Shown: positions 25,351 through 32,882 of the stretch, one piece after another
How positions within the stretch are numbered: position 1 is the first letter of the stretch
Layout: every line of letters starts with the position of its first letter
Assembly (NCBI RefSeq): GCF_001518015.1
Contig: NZ_LPUY01000092.1
Span: 1 to 47,031 of the forward strand
Source of the DNA: Tritonibacter horizontis
GTDB lineage: Bacteria > Pseudomonadota > Alphaproteobacteria > Rhodobacterales > Rhodobacteraceae
DNA: 47,031 nucleotides
Direction: 5' to 3'
Notes under the pieces: model-generated
Told to the model about the DNA's origin: nothing
Seen by the model: the letters and a program-made list of their open reading frames with translations, nothing else
The model's database searches: none
Made by a program: the position numbers and the translations under genes

Positions 25351-26586
25351 TCATTCGGCGTCCGCGATGATCTCCGCAAACCGCTCCTGAGCGGCCTCTG
25401 CCGTCAGCGAGGTATCTGCAAAGAACTCGACCATCAGATCTTCGATCTGCCGGGTGGTGTCCTGCGTGATCAGCTGATCACCACCGGGCAGGGTTTCGGC
25501 GTTGTTCAACACCTCAAGACCCTTTTTCATGCAATCATTGGCCGCCGACAGGTCGACGTCGCCACGCACCGGCAGCGAGCCTTTTTTCAGGTTGAAGGCA
25601 ACCTGAACTTCGGGAGACAGCATCAGCGCCGCCAATTCGCCCTGGGCCGCTGTTTTGTCGGCATCGTCCAGAACAGGGAAGTAGAAGGCATCCCCGCCGG
25701 TGGTCAGCACGTTCTTTTCACCAAGTCCGGGAAGACAGTGGTAATCCTTGCCTGCGACCTGGCCCGCGACCGCGAATTCACCCTGCGCCCAATCGCCCAT
25801 GATCTGACCGCCAGCCTTGCCGGTGATCAGCATGTTGGTTGCCTGGTTCCAGTCTTGCACGTTGGAGTTGGCAGCCATGGCACGGGCCTGATCGGCCGCC
25901 TGGAAGATCTTGGCCACGTCGGGGCCTGCTGCCGCTTCGGCGTCTTTTTCGTCATAAACCTTGAGGTAAACGTCGCTCGGCAACAGCGCGATCATCATCA
26001 CGTCAAAGGCGCCTTTTTGCTGCCAGCCCTGTTGGCCCATGGCCAGGGGGACGAGACCTGCTTCGGTGAGGGCCGGGGCCGCCGCAACAAATTCGCTCCA
26101 GTTGGTGGGCACAGGCACGCCTGCGGTTTTATAGGCGGCATCGGACAGCCACAGCCACTGCCAGGAGTGAATGTTGACCGGTGCGCAATAAATTTTGCCA
26201 TCCAGCGTACAGGCGTCCAGCAGCGACGGTGGGTTGACGATGTCTTTCCAGCCTTCTGCCTCGGCGATCTCGGTCAGGTCACGCATCAGACCTGCCTCCA
26301 CCAGCTCCTCCGCCTGCCGACCATGGTTGAACTGGGTCGCGGCCATCGGGTCACCGCCGGTAATGCGCGAAATCATCACGGGGCGGGCGGTATTGCCGCT
26401 GCCTGCGATGGCACCGTCTTTCCAGGTGTGCTCGGTCTTTCCGTCAAAAGCCTTGGCCAGCTCTGACACCGCGGCCGCCTCGCCGCCGGATGTCCACCAA
26501 TGGGTGACTTCCAGCTCGGTGGCATGGGCAGCTGTCACGCAGCACATGGCACTGGTCGCGGTCAGTATCGTTTGTAGTTTCGTCAT
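25351..26586 (-). CDS. CUT1 sugar-binding periplasmic protein (GtsA-like)
   Basis: This 411-residue extracellular solute-binding protein of family 1 has a signal peptide (residues 1-22, ending AAHA). The mature start ELEVTHWWTSGGEAAAVSEL and later stretches (WKDGAIAGSGN, APVNIHSWQWLWL, GGQIMGDWAQGEF) match the glucose/mannose-binding GtsA type. It captures a sugar for the MalFG-like permeases. It is the first gene of the operon, 81 bases from the nearer LacI-type operator. The GtsA likeness suggests glucose or a glucose-derived ligand; the downstream enzymes suggest a modified glucose rather than free glucose. Confidence 0.9.
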   Translation of the reverse strand: MTKLQTILTATSAMCCVTAAHATELEVTHWWTSGGEAAAVSELAKAFDGKTEHTWKDGAIAGSGNTARPVMISRITGGDPMAATQFNHGRQAEELVEAGLMRDLTEIAEAEGWKDIVNPPSLLDACTLDGKIYCAPVNIHSWQWLWLSDAAYKTAGVPVPTNWSEFVAAAPALTEAGLVPLAMGQQGWQQKGAFDVMMIALLPSDVYLKVYDEKDAEAAAGPDVAKIFQAADQARAMAANSNVQDWNQATNMLITGKAGGQIMGDWAQGEFAVAGQVAGKDYHCLPGLGEKNVLTTGGDAFYFPVLDDADKTAAQGELAALMLSPEVQVAFNLKKGSLPVRGDVDLSAANDCMKKGLEVLNNAETLPGGDQLITQDTTRQIEDLMVEFFADTSLTAEAAQERFAEIIADAE

Positions 26587-26666
26587 TTATCTTCCTCCCT
26601 TGTGGACCCCTCCTACTGGGTCCCTCCTTTCGTCCACGGCTTGTTTTCTTTGCACAGGCCGCCTCT

Positions 26667-26678
26667 GAAAACGTTTAC
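26667..26678. promoter_or_regulatory. LacI-family operator, proximal copy
   Basis: GAAAACGTTTAC differs by one base from the perfect palindrome GTAAACGTTTAC, with the central CpG at 26672-26673 that is typical of LacI/PurR-family sites. It lies 81 bases upstream of the CUT1 binding-protein ATG, where it would overlap or follow the promoter. Confidence 0.7.
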
Positions 26679-26708
26679 ATCGGCAGTTAAACAAAGTTCT
26701 TCTTTCTC

Positions 26709-26720
26709 GTAAACGTTTAC
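26709..26720. promoter_or_regulatory. LacI-family operator, distal copy
   Basis: GTAAACGTTTAC is a perfect 12-base palindrome with central CpG. Its centre is 42 bases (four helical turns) from the centre of the proximal copy, so both sites face the same side of the DNA. On the minus strand a weak promoter (TTTACG, 16 bases, TTTAAC) would lie between the two sites. Confidence 0.8.
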
Positions 26721-27041
26721 ATTTGCCTTTCCTCGTTTCTTCTGGTTTTGCGCCGACGCGCTGGCGCAGGGCAGGCACTGCTCCGGCTGCATCTCGTTGA
26801 TTGATCGCTACTTTTTGAATGCCCCCTCAGGTGGTGCGTCCCGCTGGCAGGGCGACGAAGCCGAGCCAGCTTGCGCCCAAATGTGCCTTGTTCCGGCACT
26901 TGCAGCGCAGATCCGCCCGATCCCGTGCGGCGTCGAGGCGAATCGGTTCTCTGGCAAACAGACCAGAGTCGCGGTTGTTGCACTCTTGTGCGATCGTCAT
27001 GCGCTGGCCGCCGTATCCCCGGCGTCGAAATGCGGCTTACT

Positions 27042-27148
27042 GCAATAAATTTCATTTCTCTAAAAAAACTCTCAACCGCATTGATCCGCTGCCGATCTTC
27101 TCTTCTAGTCGGAGCGTGCAATAAACGGCGGGAGATGAAATTTCTTGC
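27042..27148. promoter_or_regulatory. repeated AT-rich elements, candidate SorC operator of the CUT2 operon
   Basis: GCAATAAATTTCATTTCTC (27042-27060) recurs in inverse orientation as GCAAGAAATTTCATCTC (complement of 27132-27148). The head TGCAATAAA also recurs directly at 27117-27125. The elements flank the likely promoter of the operon that encodes the SorC regulator. Binding by that regulator is inference. Confidence 0.4.
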
Positions 27149-27206
27149 GGGGCGGTTGGAGGAGCCGCCAGAGCACATAGGATTTTGATCTAGGGAGGAG
27201 ACGAAA

Positions 27207-28214
27207 ATGAAAAATATCAAAGGGGTGCTTGCAACCGCAAGTATAGTAGTCGCCAGCGCAGCCGGAAGCAGCCAGGCGGAGACACTGGCCTGTGAACCGG
27301 GCGAGGTTTACATCATGAACGTGATGGTGTCGGGCCATCCCTACTGGATCCCGGTTTACCAGGGGTTCAAACAGGCGGCAGAAGCGTTTGGCTGTGACAC
27401 GATCTTCTCGGGCACACCCGATTATGACATCACCAAACAGATCGCTTCGTTCGAACAGGATCTCGTCAAGAGCCCCGCCGGTGTGCTGTTGCACCCGATG
27501 CAGGCTGATCCCTTTATTGAACCGATCAACCGGGCCATCGAAAACGGCACTGAAATTGTGACCTTTGCGGCAGATTCACCCAATTCGAACCGCACCGGCT
27601 ACATCACGTCGGACAACCTGGCCGAGGCCAAGTTCGCAGCAGAAGAATTCGTCAAAGCGCTGGGCGAGGATTTTGAATTCGCGGTGCTGGAAAATCCAGG
27701 CCAGAGCAATCACGATCTGCGGGTGACTGCCTTTCTCGACTATATGAGTGCGCATTATCCCGATGCCAAACTGGTCGGGCGGCAGGCCACCAATCAGGAC
27801 AGCAATGCCGCGTATCGTGCCACGGCCTCGATCGTTCAGGCCAACCCGGAGCTCGACGCCATGTGGATCCCCGAAGCAGGCTCCGCCGAAGGTGCGGTCG
27901 CTGCGATCCTCGAAGCCAAGGCCGATGTCATGGTGATGCATGCGGATGTGACGCCGACGACGCTGGAACATATCAAGGCGGGGAACATTCACGCGGCGCT
28001 CAATCCGAACCAGGGCATGCAGGGCTTCATGGGGTTCATGGCGACCTTCATGGCGGCCCATTCCGAGGTGTTTGATCCGTTCAACGACTACAAGGTTTCG
28101 GGCTACAACCCGGTGCAGATCCCGTTTGTCGACAATGGCTTTTCCGTTATCACGAAGGAAAACGCCGAGAGCTTCGACCTCAACGCCTATATGGAAGGGC
28201 GCGATCCCAGCTGA
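27207..28214 (+). CDS. CUT2 (ribose-type) sugar-binding periplasmic protein
   Basis: This 335-residue binding protein is of the peripla_BP_4 (RbsB-like) family. The signal peptide covers residues 1-24 (ending SSQA). The mature protein shows VMVSGHPYWIPVYQGFKQAA, IASFEQDLVKSPAGVLLHP and an Asp-Ser-Pro-Asn hinge segment, all in the usual order. Two cysteines (CEPG and GCDT) near the N-terminus could form a disulfide. It captures a small sugar or polyol and delivers it to the permease encoded two genes on. The ribosome site GGGAGGAG is strong and the gene is first of a nine-gene operon. The ligand cannot be read from the sequence. Confidence 0.9.
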   Translation: MKNIKGVLATASIVVASAAGSSQAETLACEPGEVYIMNVMVSGHPYWIPVYQGFKQAAEAFGCDTIFSGTPDYDITKQIASFEQDLVKSPAGVLLHPMQADPFIEPINRAIENGTEIVTFAADSPNSNRTGYITSDNLAEAKFAAEEFVKALGEDFEFAVLENPGQSNHDLRVTAFLDYMSAHYPDAKLVGRQATNQDSNAAYRATASIVQANPELDAMWIPEAGSAEGAVAAILEAKADVMVMHADVTPTTLEHIKAGNIHAALNPNQGMQGFMGFMATFMAAHSEVFDPFNDYKVSGYNPVQIPFVDNGFSVITKENAESFDLNAYMEGRDPS

Positions 28215-28228
28215 TCAAGCGTTCCGAC

Positions 28229-28256
28229 GGTCGCCTGGGATATCTCGCAGGCGGCC
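28229..28256 (+). terminator. hairpin between binding-protein and ATPase genes
   Basis: A 9-base-pair stem GGTCGCCTG/CAGGCGGCC (one G-U pair) with a 10-base loop lies 14 bases after the binding-protein stop. No U-run follows, so it is a candidate mRNA-stabilising or weakly attenuating hairpin, placed like those of the BMP and CUT1 operons. Confidence 0.45.
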
Positions 28257-28286
28257 GGTCTCACCGTTTCAATACAGTAGGTAGCC

Positions 28287-29822
28287 ATGACGGATGATGT
28301 GATCCTGGAAATCTCCGATCTGTCGAAATCCTTCGGTCCGGTGCGGGCGTTGCGAGGGGTCAATTTCGAACTGCGACGGGGCGAAATTCACGCGCTGGCG
28401 GGGGAAAACGGGGCTGGAAAGTCGACCTTGATGAACATCATCGACGGGATCTTACAGCCCGACAGCGGCGAAATCCGGCTGGACGGCAAACCGGTGCGGA
28501 TTGCTTCGCCCGCTGCGGCCCAGACGATGGGGATCGGCTTTGTCCATCAGGAAATCGCTCTTTGTCCCGATGTTTCGGTTGCGGAGAATATCTTTATGGC
28601 GACCACCAACGCCAGCCGCGCGCTTTTGATGGACTACCACAGCTTGACACAGCGGGCGCACGACGTGTTCGCAAAGCTTTCGGATATCGACCCTTCTGTG
28701 CTGGTGCGGGATCTGTCCATCTCCAACCAGCAGCTGGTGGAAATCGCCAAGGCGCTGACATTGGACTGCCGGGTCCTGATCCTGGATGAGCCGACCGCGG
28801 CGCTGACCGAGACGGAGGCGCAGGTTCTGTTCGGGATCATGCGGCAGCTGGCGGATCGCGGCATATCCATTATCTATATCTCGCACAGAATGGTTGAGAT
28901 CTTTGATAATTGCGACCGGGTGTCGGTGTTTCGGGACGGCCGTCATGTGACGACGGAAATCGTGGCTGACATCACGCCGGGGGATGTGGTCAATGCCATG
29001 GTCGGGCGGGATCTCGGCGACATCTATCCTGAAAAACAACCCCTGTCCGAACAGAGCGAACAGGAAGTGTTGCGGGTCGTGGATCTGAACGAGACCCATC
29101 GGTTTCACGATGTCTCATTCTGTTTGAAGCAGGGCGAAATCCTCGGGTTTGCCGGTTTGATCGGCGCTGGGCGCAGTGAAATTGCCAAGGGGGTCTGCGC
29201 GCTTGAAGGGACCGTCACCGGCGAGGTCTGGCTCAACGGGGAACGGCTGCGTCTGCGCGATTACCAAGACAGCATCAATGCTGGCATGGTCTATCTTTCC
29301 GAAGACAGAAAGGGGGATGGCGTCTTTCTCGACATGTCGATTGCGGCCAACATCGCAGCCCTGAAGCCCGAGCAAGTTGCCAATCGGATCGGTCTGATAC
29401 AGGCCGATCAGGAGGAAACACAGGCGGCGATCCTTGGTCGAAAGCTGAACCTGAAATGCGCCAGTCTTGGCGACCCTGTTTCCGCCCTCTCGGGCGGCAA
29501 TCAGCAAAAGGTGGCCCTGGCAAAGATGCTCTCGGTCAATCCCAGGTTGATATTCTTGGATGAACCGACCCGCGGTGTCGATGTCGGCGCCAAGGTGGAG
29601 ATCCACCGCATCCTGCGCAGCCTCGCAAACGAAGGGGTGGGGATCATCGTCATTTCGTCCGAGCTGCCCGAGCTGCTCGGCGTATGCGACCGGGTTTTGG
29701 TGATCCACGAGGGCCGCATCCGTGGCGAAGTCAGCGGGGCGGATATGACAGAAAACAAGATCATGCATCTCGCCTCGGGCACTGTTCCCGGCGTCGCTGC
29801 AACGCCGCATCCGGCGGTATAG
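28287..29822 (+). CDS. CUT2 sugar ABC transporter, double ATP-binding protein (RbsA-like)
   Basis: This is a 511-residue fusion of two ABC domains. The first has Walker [10 protein letters not shown] (39-47), a divergent signature [15 protein letters not shown] and Walker B ending [10 protein letters not shown]. The second has GLIGAGRSE in place of a true P-loop, the signature [15 protein letters not shown] and [14 protein letters not shown]. This is the RbsA/XylG/LsrA arrangement, and ATP is mainly hydrolysed at one site. It works with the single permease encoded nine bases downstream, which would act as a homodimer. Confidence 0.93.
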   Translation: MTDDVILEISDLSKSFGPVRALRGVNFELRRGEIHALAGENGAGKSTLMNIIDGILQPDSGEIRLDGKPVRIASPAAAQTMGIGFVHQEIALCPDVSVAENIFMATTNASRALLMDYHSLTQRAHDVFAKLSDIDPSVLVRDLSISNQQLVEIAKALTLDCRVLILDEPTAALTETEAQVLFGIMRQLADRGISIIYISHRMVEIFDNCDRVSVFRDGRHVTTEIVADITPGDVVNAMVGRDLGDIYPEKQPLSEQSEQEVLRVVDLNETHRFHDVSFCLKQGEILGFAGLIGAGRSEIAKGVCALEGTVTGEVWLNGERLRLRDYQDSINAGMVYLSEDRKGDGVFLDMSIAANIAALKPEQVANRIGLIQADQEETQAAILGRKLNLKCASLGDPVSALSGGNQQKVALAKMLSVNPRLIFLDEPTRGVDVGAKVEIHRILRSLANEGVGIIVISSELPELLGVCDRVLVIHEGRIRGEVSGADMTENKIMHLASGTVPGVAATPHPAV

Positions 29823-29831
29823 GGGAAAAGA

Positions 29832-30830
29832 ATGGATAACACACTCAACATGGCCGAGACCAAACAGGCCGAGCACGCAGCGCCCCTGTTCAAGCGGCTG
29901 ATCCGTATGCGGGAAACCGGGCTGATCCTGATCATCCTGGCGCTTTTTGTGACCATGTCCTTTGCCTCGCCCTATTTTCTGACCTGGGTCAATGTGCGGG
30001 CCATGACCATGGCCTTTGCGGTCGAGGGGATCGTGGTGGTGGGGATGACGGTCCTGCTGATCTCGGGCGGGATTGATCTGTCCGTGGGGTCGGTGACGGC
30101 CCTGTCGATGGTCATCGCGGGCTGGCTGTTTCTGAACGGTATCGACCCTTGGGTGGCTTCCGGATTGTCGATCCTGGCCTGTACCGCAATTGGCGCCTTC
30201 ATGGGGTTTTTCACGACGCGGATCGGTTTACACCATTTCATCGTGTCGCTCGCGGTCATGGTGATCGCCAGAGGGGCCTGCCTGCTGGGCACCGGCGGCC
30301 GACCGCTTGGCCTTTATACCTTGCCGCCGGAATTCAAATTTATCGGTCAGGGATCCATCGGTCCCATTCCGGTAGTGATTATCATCTTCGTGGTGGTGGT
30401 GATCGCCTTTGATTTCATGCTGCGCCGCACGACGATGTTCCGAAAGGTCTTTTACACCGGGAGCAACGAAAAAGCCGCCGCCTATTCCGGTATCCGCACC
30501 AAGAAGGTGGTGTTTCTGACCACGACGCTTTGTTCGGCGCTCTGTGGCGTCGCCGGGATCATCTATATGGCGCGCTTCGGGTCTGCCCAGCCGACGTTCG
30601 GGCTTGGGATGGAACTGAACGTGATTGCCGCGGCCGTGATCGGTGGCGCCAGCCTCAATGGCGGCTCCGGTTCCATCTTCGGGGCGATCCTCGGGGCGGT
30701 GCTGTTGTCGGTGGTGTCCAGTTCGCTGGCGCTCCTGGATGTCTCCGTCTACTGGCAAGACATCATTCGCGGATCAATTCTGCTCACCGCTGTGACCATT
30801 GATCACTACCTCAACAAGAAACGGCGCTGA
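29832..30830 (+). CDS. CUT2 sugar ABC transporter permease (RbsC-like)
   Basis: This 332-residue inner-membrane permease of the RbsC/XylH/AraH class has eight to ten helices. Family marks are LLISGGIDLSVGSVTALSMV near residue 75, GSNEKAAAYSGI in the coupling loop and NVIAAAVIGGASLNGGSGSI near the C-terminal third. It is the only permease of the operon, so it should homodimerise. It starts nine bases after the ATPase gene behind GGGGAAAAG. It carries the sugar released by the binding protein of 27207-28214. Confidence 0.93.
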   Translation: MDNTLNMAETKQAEHAAPLFKRLIRMRETGLILIILALFVTMSFASPYFLTWVNVRAMTMAFAVEGIVVVGMTVLLISGGIDLSVGSVTALSMVIAGWLFLNGIDPWVASGLSILACTAIGAFMGFFTTRIGLHHFIVSLAVMVIARGACLLGTGGRPLGLYTLPPEFKFIGQGSIGPIPVVIIIFVVVVIAFDFMLRRTTMFRKVFYTGSNEKAAAYSGIRTKKVVFLTTTLCSALCGVAGIIYMARFGSAQPTFGLGMELNVIAAAVIGGASLNGGSGSIFGAILGAVLLSVVSSSLALLDVSVYWQDIIRGSILLTAVTIDHYLNKKRR

Positions 30831-30847
30831 GCGAAGGGAGTGACGCA

Positions 30848-31828
30848 ATGATCGACAGAATGCCCGAATATGAGACGATCCGGCAGATCCAGACGGTCTT
30901 GGTGCTTCATTTCGTCGAGGGACGCAAACAAGCCGAAATCGCCGAGCAACTGAACCTGTCCACGTCCAAGGTAAACCGGCTGATCACCCAGGGCCGCAAG
31001 CTTGGTATGCTGAAGATCGAGGTCGAAAGCCCGTTTCAGCGTCTGGTGGAGCTGGAGGATGCGCTGGTCCGCGCGGATGGGCTCAGCAGTGCGATGGTCA
31101 CGCCAACCGTGGAAGGCAGCGAAAAGGCGACCTTGCAGCAGGTCGGTCAGGCCGCCGCCAGTCATCTTGCCGAGACGCTGCGCGACGGGGATGTGATCGC
31201 CATTACCGGCGGCAAGGCGGTCAGTGCCGTTGTTGAATGTCTCGACATCGACCGCCAATGGGATGTGACCGTCGTGCCTTTGACCGGGGGTGTGCAGGGC
31301 AAGTATTTCACCGATGTGAACCATTTGGCGACGCGCCTCGCCCAGCGTCTGGGGGGCAAGACGATGTTGCTGCATGCGCCGCTCTTTGCCGAAAGCCGCG
31401 CCCAGCGGGACATGCTGATGGAGGTCAGCTCGATCCGCGAAGTTCTGGAGCTGGCGCGGCGGGCCAATGTTGCGTTGGTGGGTATCGGCTCGGTGCAGCC
31501 GGCCGAGTCGAGCTACTACGATCTGCATCCGGTGCCAGAAGCGGACCGCAAGATGCTGGTCGGCACCGGGGTGGTGGGCGAATTCATGGCCCATTTGATC
31601 CGGGACACCGGCGCGGTTGCGAATTTCGCGCTCAACTCCCGCCTGGTCGCCCTGTCCCCGACTGAGCTGAACCGGTGCCCAAAGGTTATCGGGATCGCCG
31701 CAGGCGCAGGCAAGGTGCGCCCGATCTCTGCTGCGTTGAGCGGTGGCTATCTGAATTCACTGATCGTCGATGAAGACACCGCCGAAGCAGTGCTCAAGTT
31801 AAGAGAAGGAAAAGAAAATGTCGCATGA
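30848..31828 (+). CDS. SorC/DeoR-type sugar-binding transcriptional regulator
   Basis: This 326-residue protein has an N-terminal helix-turn-helix (about residues 12-55: EGRKQAEIAEQLNLSTSKVN, then RLITQGRKLGMLKI). A sugar-binding effector domain follows (from about 60), with GDVIAITGGKAVSAVVE and VALVGIGSVQPAESSYYDL typical of the SorC/LsrR/EryD family. Such regulators respond to a phosphorylated sugar made by the operon's own kinase. It lies inside the operon it presumably controls, 17 bases after the permease and overlapping the next gene by 11 bases, so autoregulation is likely. Confidence 0.92.
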   Translation: MIDRMPEYETIRQIQTVLVLHFVEGRKQAEIAEQLNLSTSKVNRLITQGRKLGMLKIEVESPFQRLVELEDALVRADGLSSAMVTPTVEGSEKATLQQVGQAAASHLAETLRDGDVIAITGGKAVSAVVECLDIDRQWDVTVVPLTGGVQGKYFTDVNHLATRLAQRLGGKTMLLHAPLFAESRAQRDMLMEVSSIREVLELARRANVALVGIGSVQPAESSYYDLHPVPEADRKMLVGTGVVGEFMAHLIRDTGAVANFALNSRLVALSPTELNRCPKVIGIAAGAGKVRPISAALSGGYLNSLIVDEDTAEAVLKLREGKENVA

Positions 31829-32813
31829 AATGCTCACGCGTGAAATCGGCGGCTCGGGGATCAAGACCTCTGCCATCGGCCTGGGAACCTGGGCCATCGG
31901 TGGCTGGATGTGGGGCGGCACCGATGAGGCGCAGTCCATCGCCGCGATCCAGGCCTCGATCGATGCGGGTATCAGCCTGATCGACACCGCACCGGCCTAT
32001 GGTCAGGGCCGGGCCGAAGATATTGTCGGCAAGGCCATCGCGGGACGGCGGGACAAGGTGGTGCTTGCCACCAAATGCGGCCTTGTCTGGCATGTCCAGA
32101 AAGGCAACCATTTCTTCGATTACGAGGGGCAGCCCGTCCATCGCTATCTGGGCAAGGATGGCATCATCCACGAGGTCGAGCAGAGCCTGAAACGGCTCGG
32201 CACCGATTACATCGATCACTACATTACGCATTGGCAGGATCCGACGACCCCGGTTGATGAAACCATGGCGGCGCTGGAGAGCCTGAAACAGGCGGGCAAG
32301 ATCCGCTCCATCGGGGCCAGTAACACCACACCCGAAGATCTGCGCGCCTACCTCGCTGCGGGGCAGCTCGACGCGGTGCAGGAAGAATACTCCATGATCG
32401 CACGGGGGTTGGAGACCGACATGGTGCCGCTTTGCGTGGAAAACAATGTCTCTGTACTCAGCTATTCGTCGCTGTCGCTGGGTCTGTTGTCCGGAAAAAT
32501 GGGGCCGGATCGCCAGTTTTCCGGCGATGATCAACGCAAGGACAACCCGCGGTTTTCGCAGGCCAATCGCGAAAAAGTGGCGCAGCTGATGGCGGCGATA
32601 GACCCCATCGCTGACGCCCATGGTGCAACCCGGGCACAGATCGTCATTGCGTGGACCTTGCAGCAGCCTGGGATCACCTTCTCCCTCTGCGGTGCCAGAG
32701 ATCCCCGGCAAGCCGTCGAAAACGCCAAGGCAGGGCAGCTTCGCCTGAGCGCTGACGAAGGCGCGGCGATCAGCGCCGCCGCTGCGATGCACCTGCAAGA
32801 TCTGGACGGCTGA
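31818..32813 (+). CDS. aldo/keto reductase
   Basis: This 331-residue NADP(H)-dependent oxidoreductase has the full catalytic tetrad of the superfamily: D56 and Y61 (IDTAPAYGQG), K86 (ATKCG) and H138 (ITHWQD). The C-terminal cofactor segment (IAWTLQQPGITFSLCGARDP) is also present. It resembles IolS/YajO-type bacterial enzymes. It could oxidise or reduce a sugar, or dispose of an aldehyde made by the aldolase encoded three genes downstream. Its ATG overlaps the regulator's stop. Reaction direction and substrate are unknown. Confidence 0.92.
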   Translation: MSHEMLTREIGGSGIKTSAIGLGTWAIGGWMWGGTDEAQSIAAIQASIDAGISLIDTAPAYGQGRAEDIVGKAIAGRRDKVVLATKCGLVWHVQKGNHFFDYEGQPVHRYLGKDGIIHEVEQSLKRLGTDYIDHYITHWQDPTTPVDETMAALESLKQAGKIRSIGASNTTPEDLRAYLAAGQLDAVQEEYSMIARGLETDMVPLCVENNVSVLSYSSLSLGLLSGKMGPDRQFSGDDQRKDNPRFSQANREKVAQLMAAIDPIADAHGATRAQIVIAWTLQQPGITFSLCGARDPRQAVENAKAGQLRLSADEGAAISAAAAMHLQDLDG

Positions 32814-32882
32814 CCCCGCCGCGACACTCGTTTCACTTTGACGCAATTTAACGCCGGGCCGATCCCGACGAACGGAGAAGAT

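Larger units (their letters stand above)
26587..27206. other. 620-base divergent promoter region of the two sugar operons
   Basis: This region separates the CUT1 operon (minus) from the CUT2 operon (plus). The left part holds two LacI-type operators (26667-26720). The right part holds AT-rich repeated elements (27042-27148) and the strong ribosome site GGGAGGAG before 27207. Between about 26760 and 27030 no gene or RNA is recognised; short open frames there have no family features and no ribosome sites. Confidence 0.6.
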
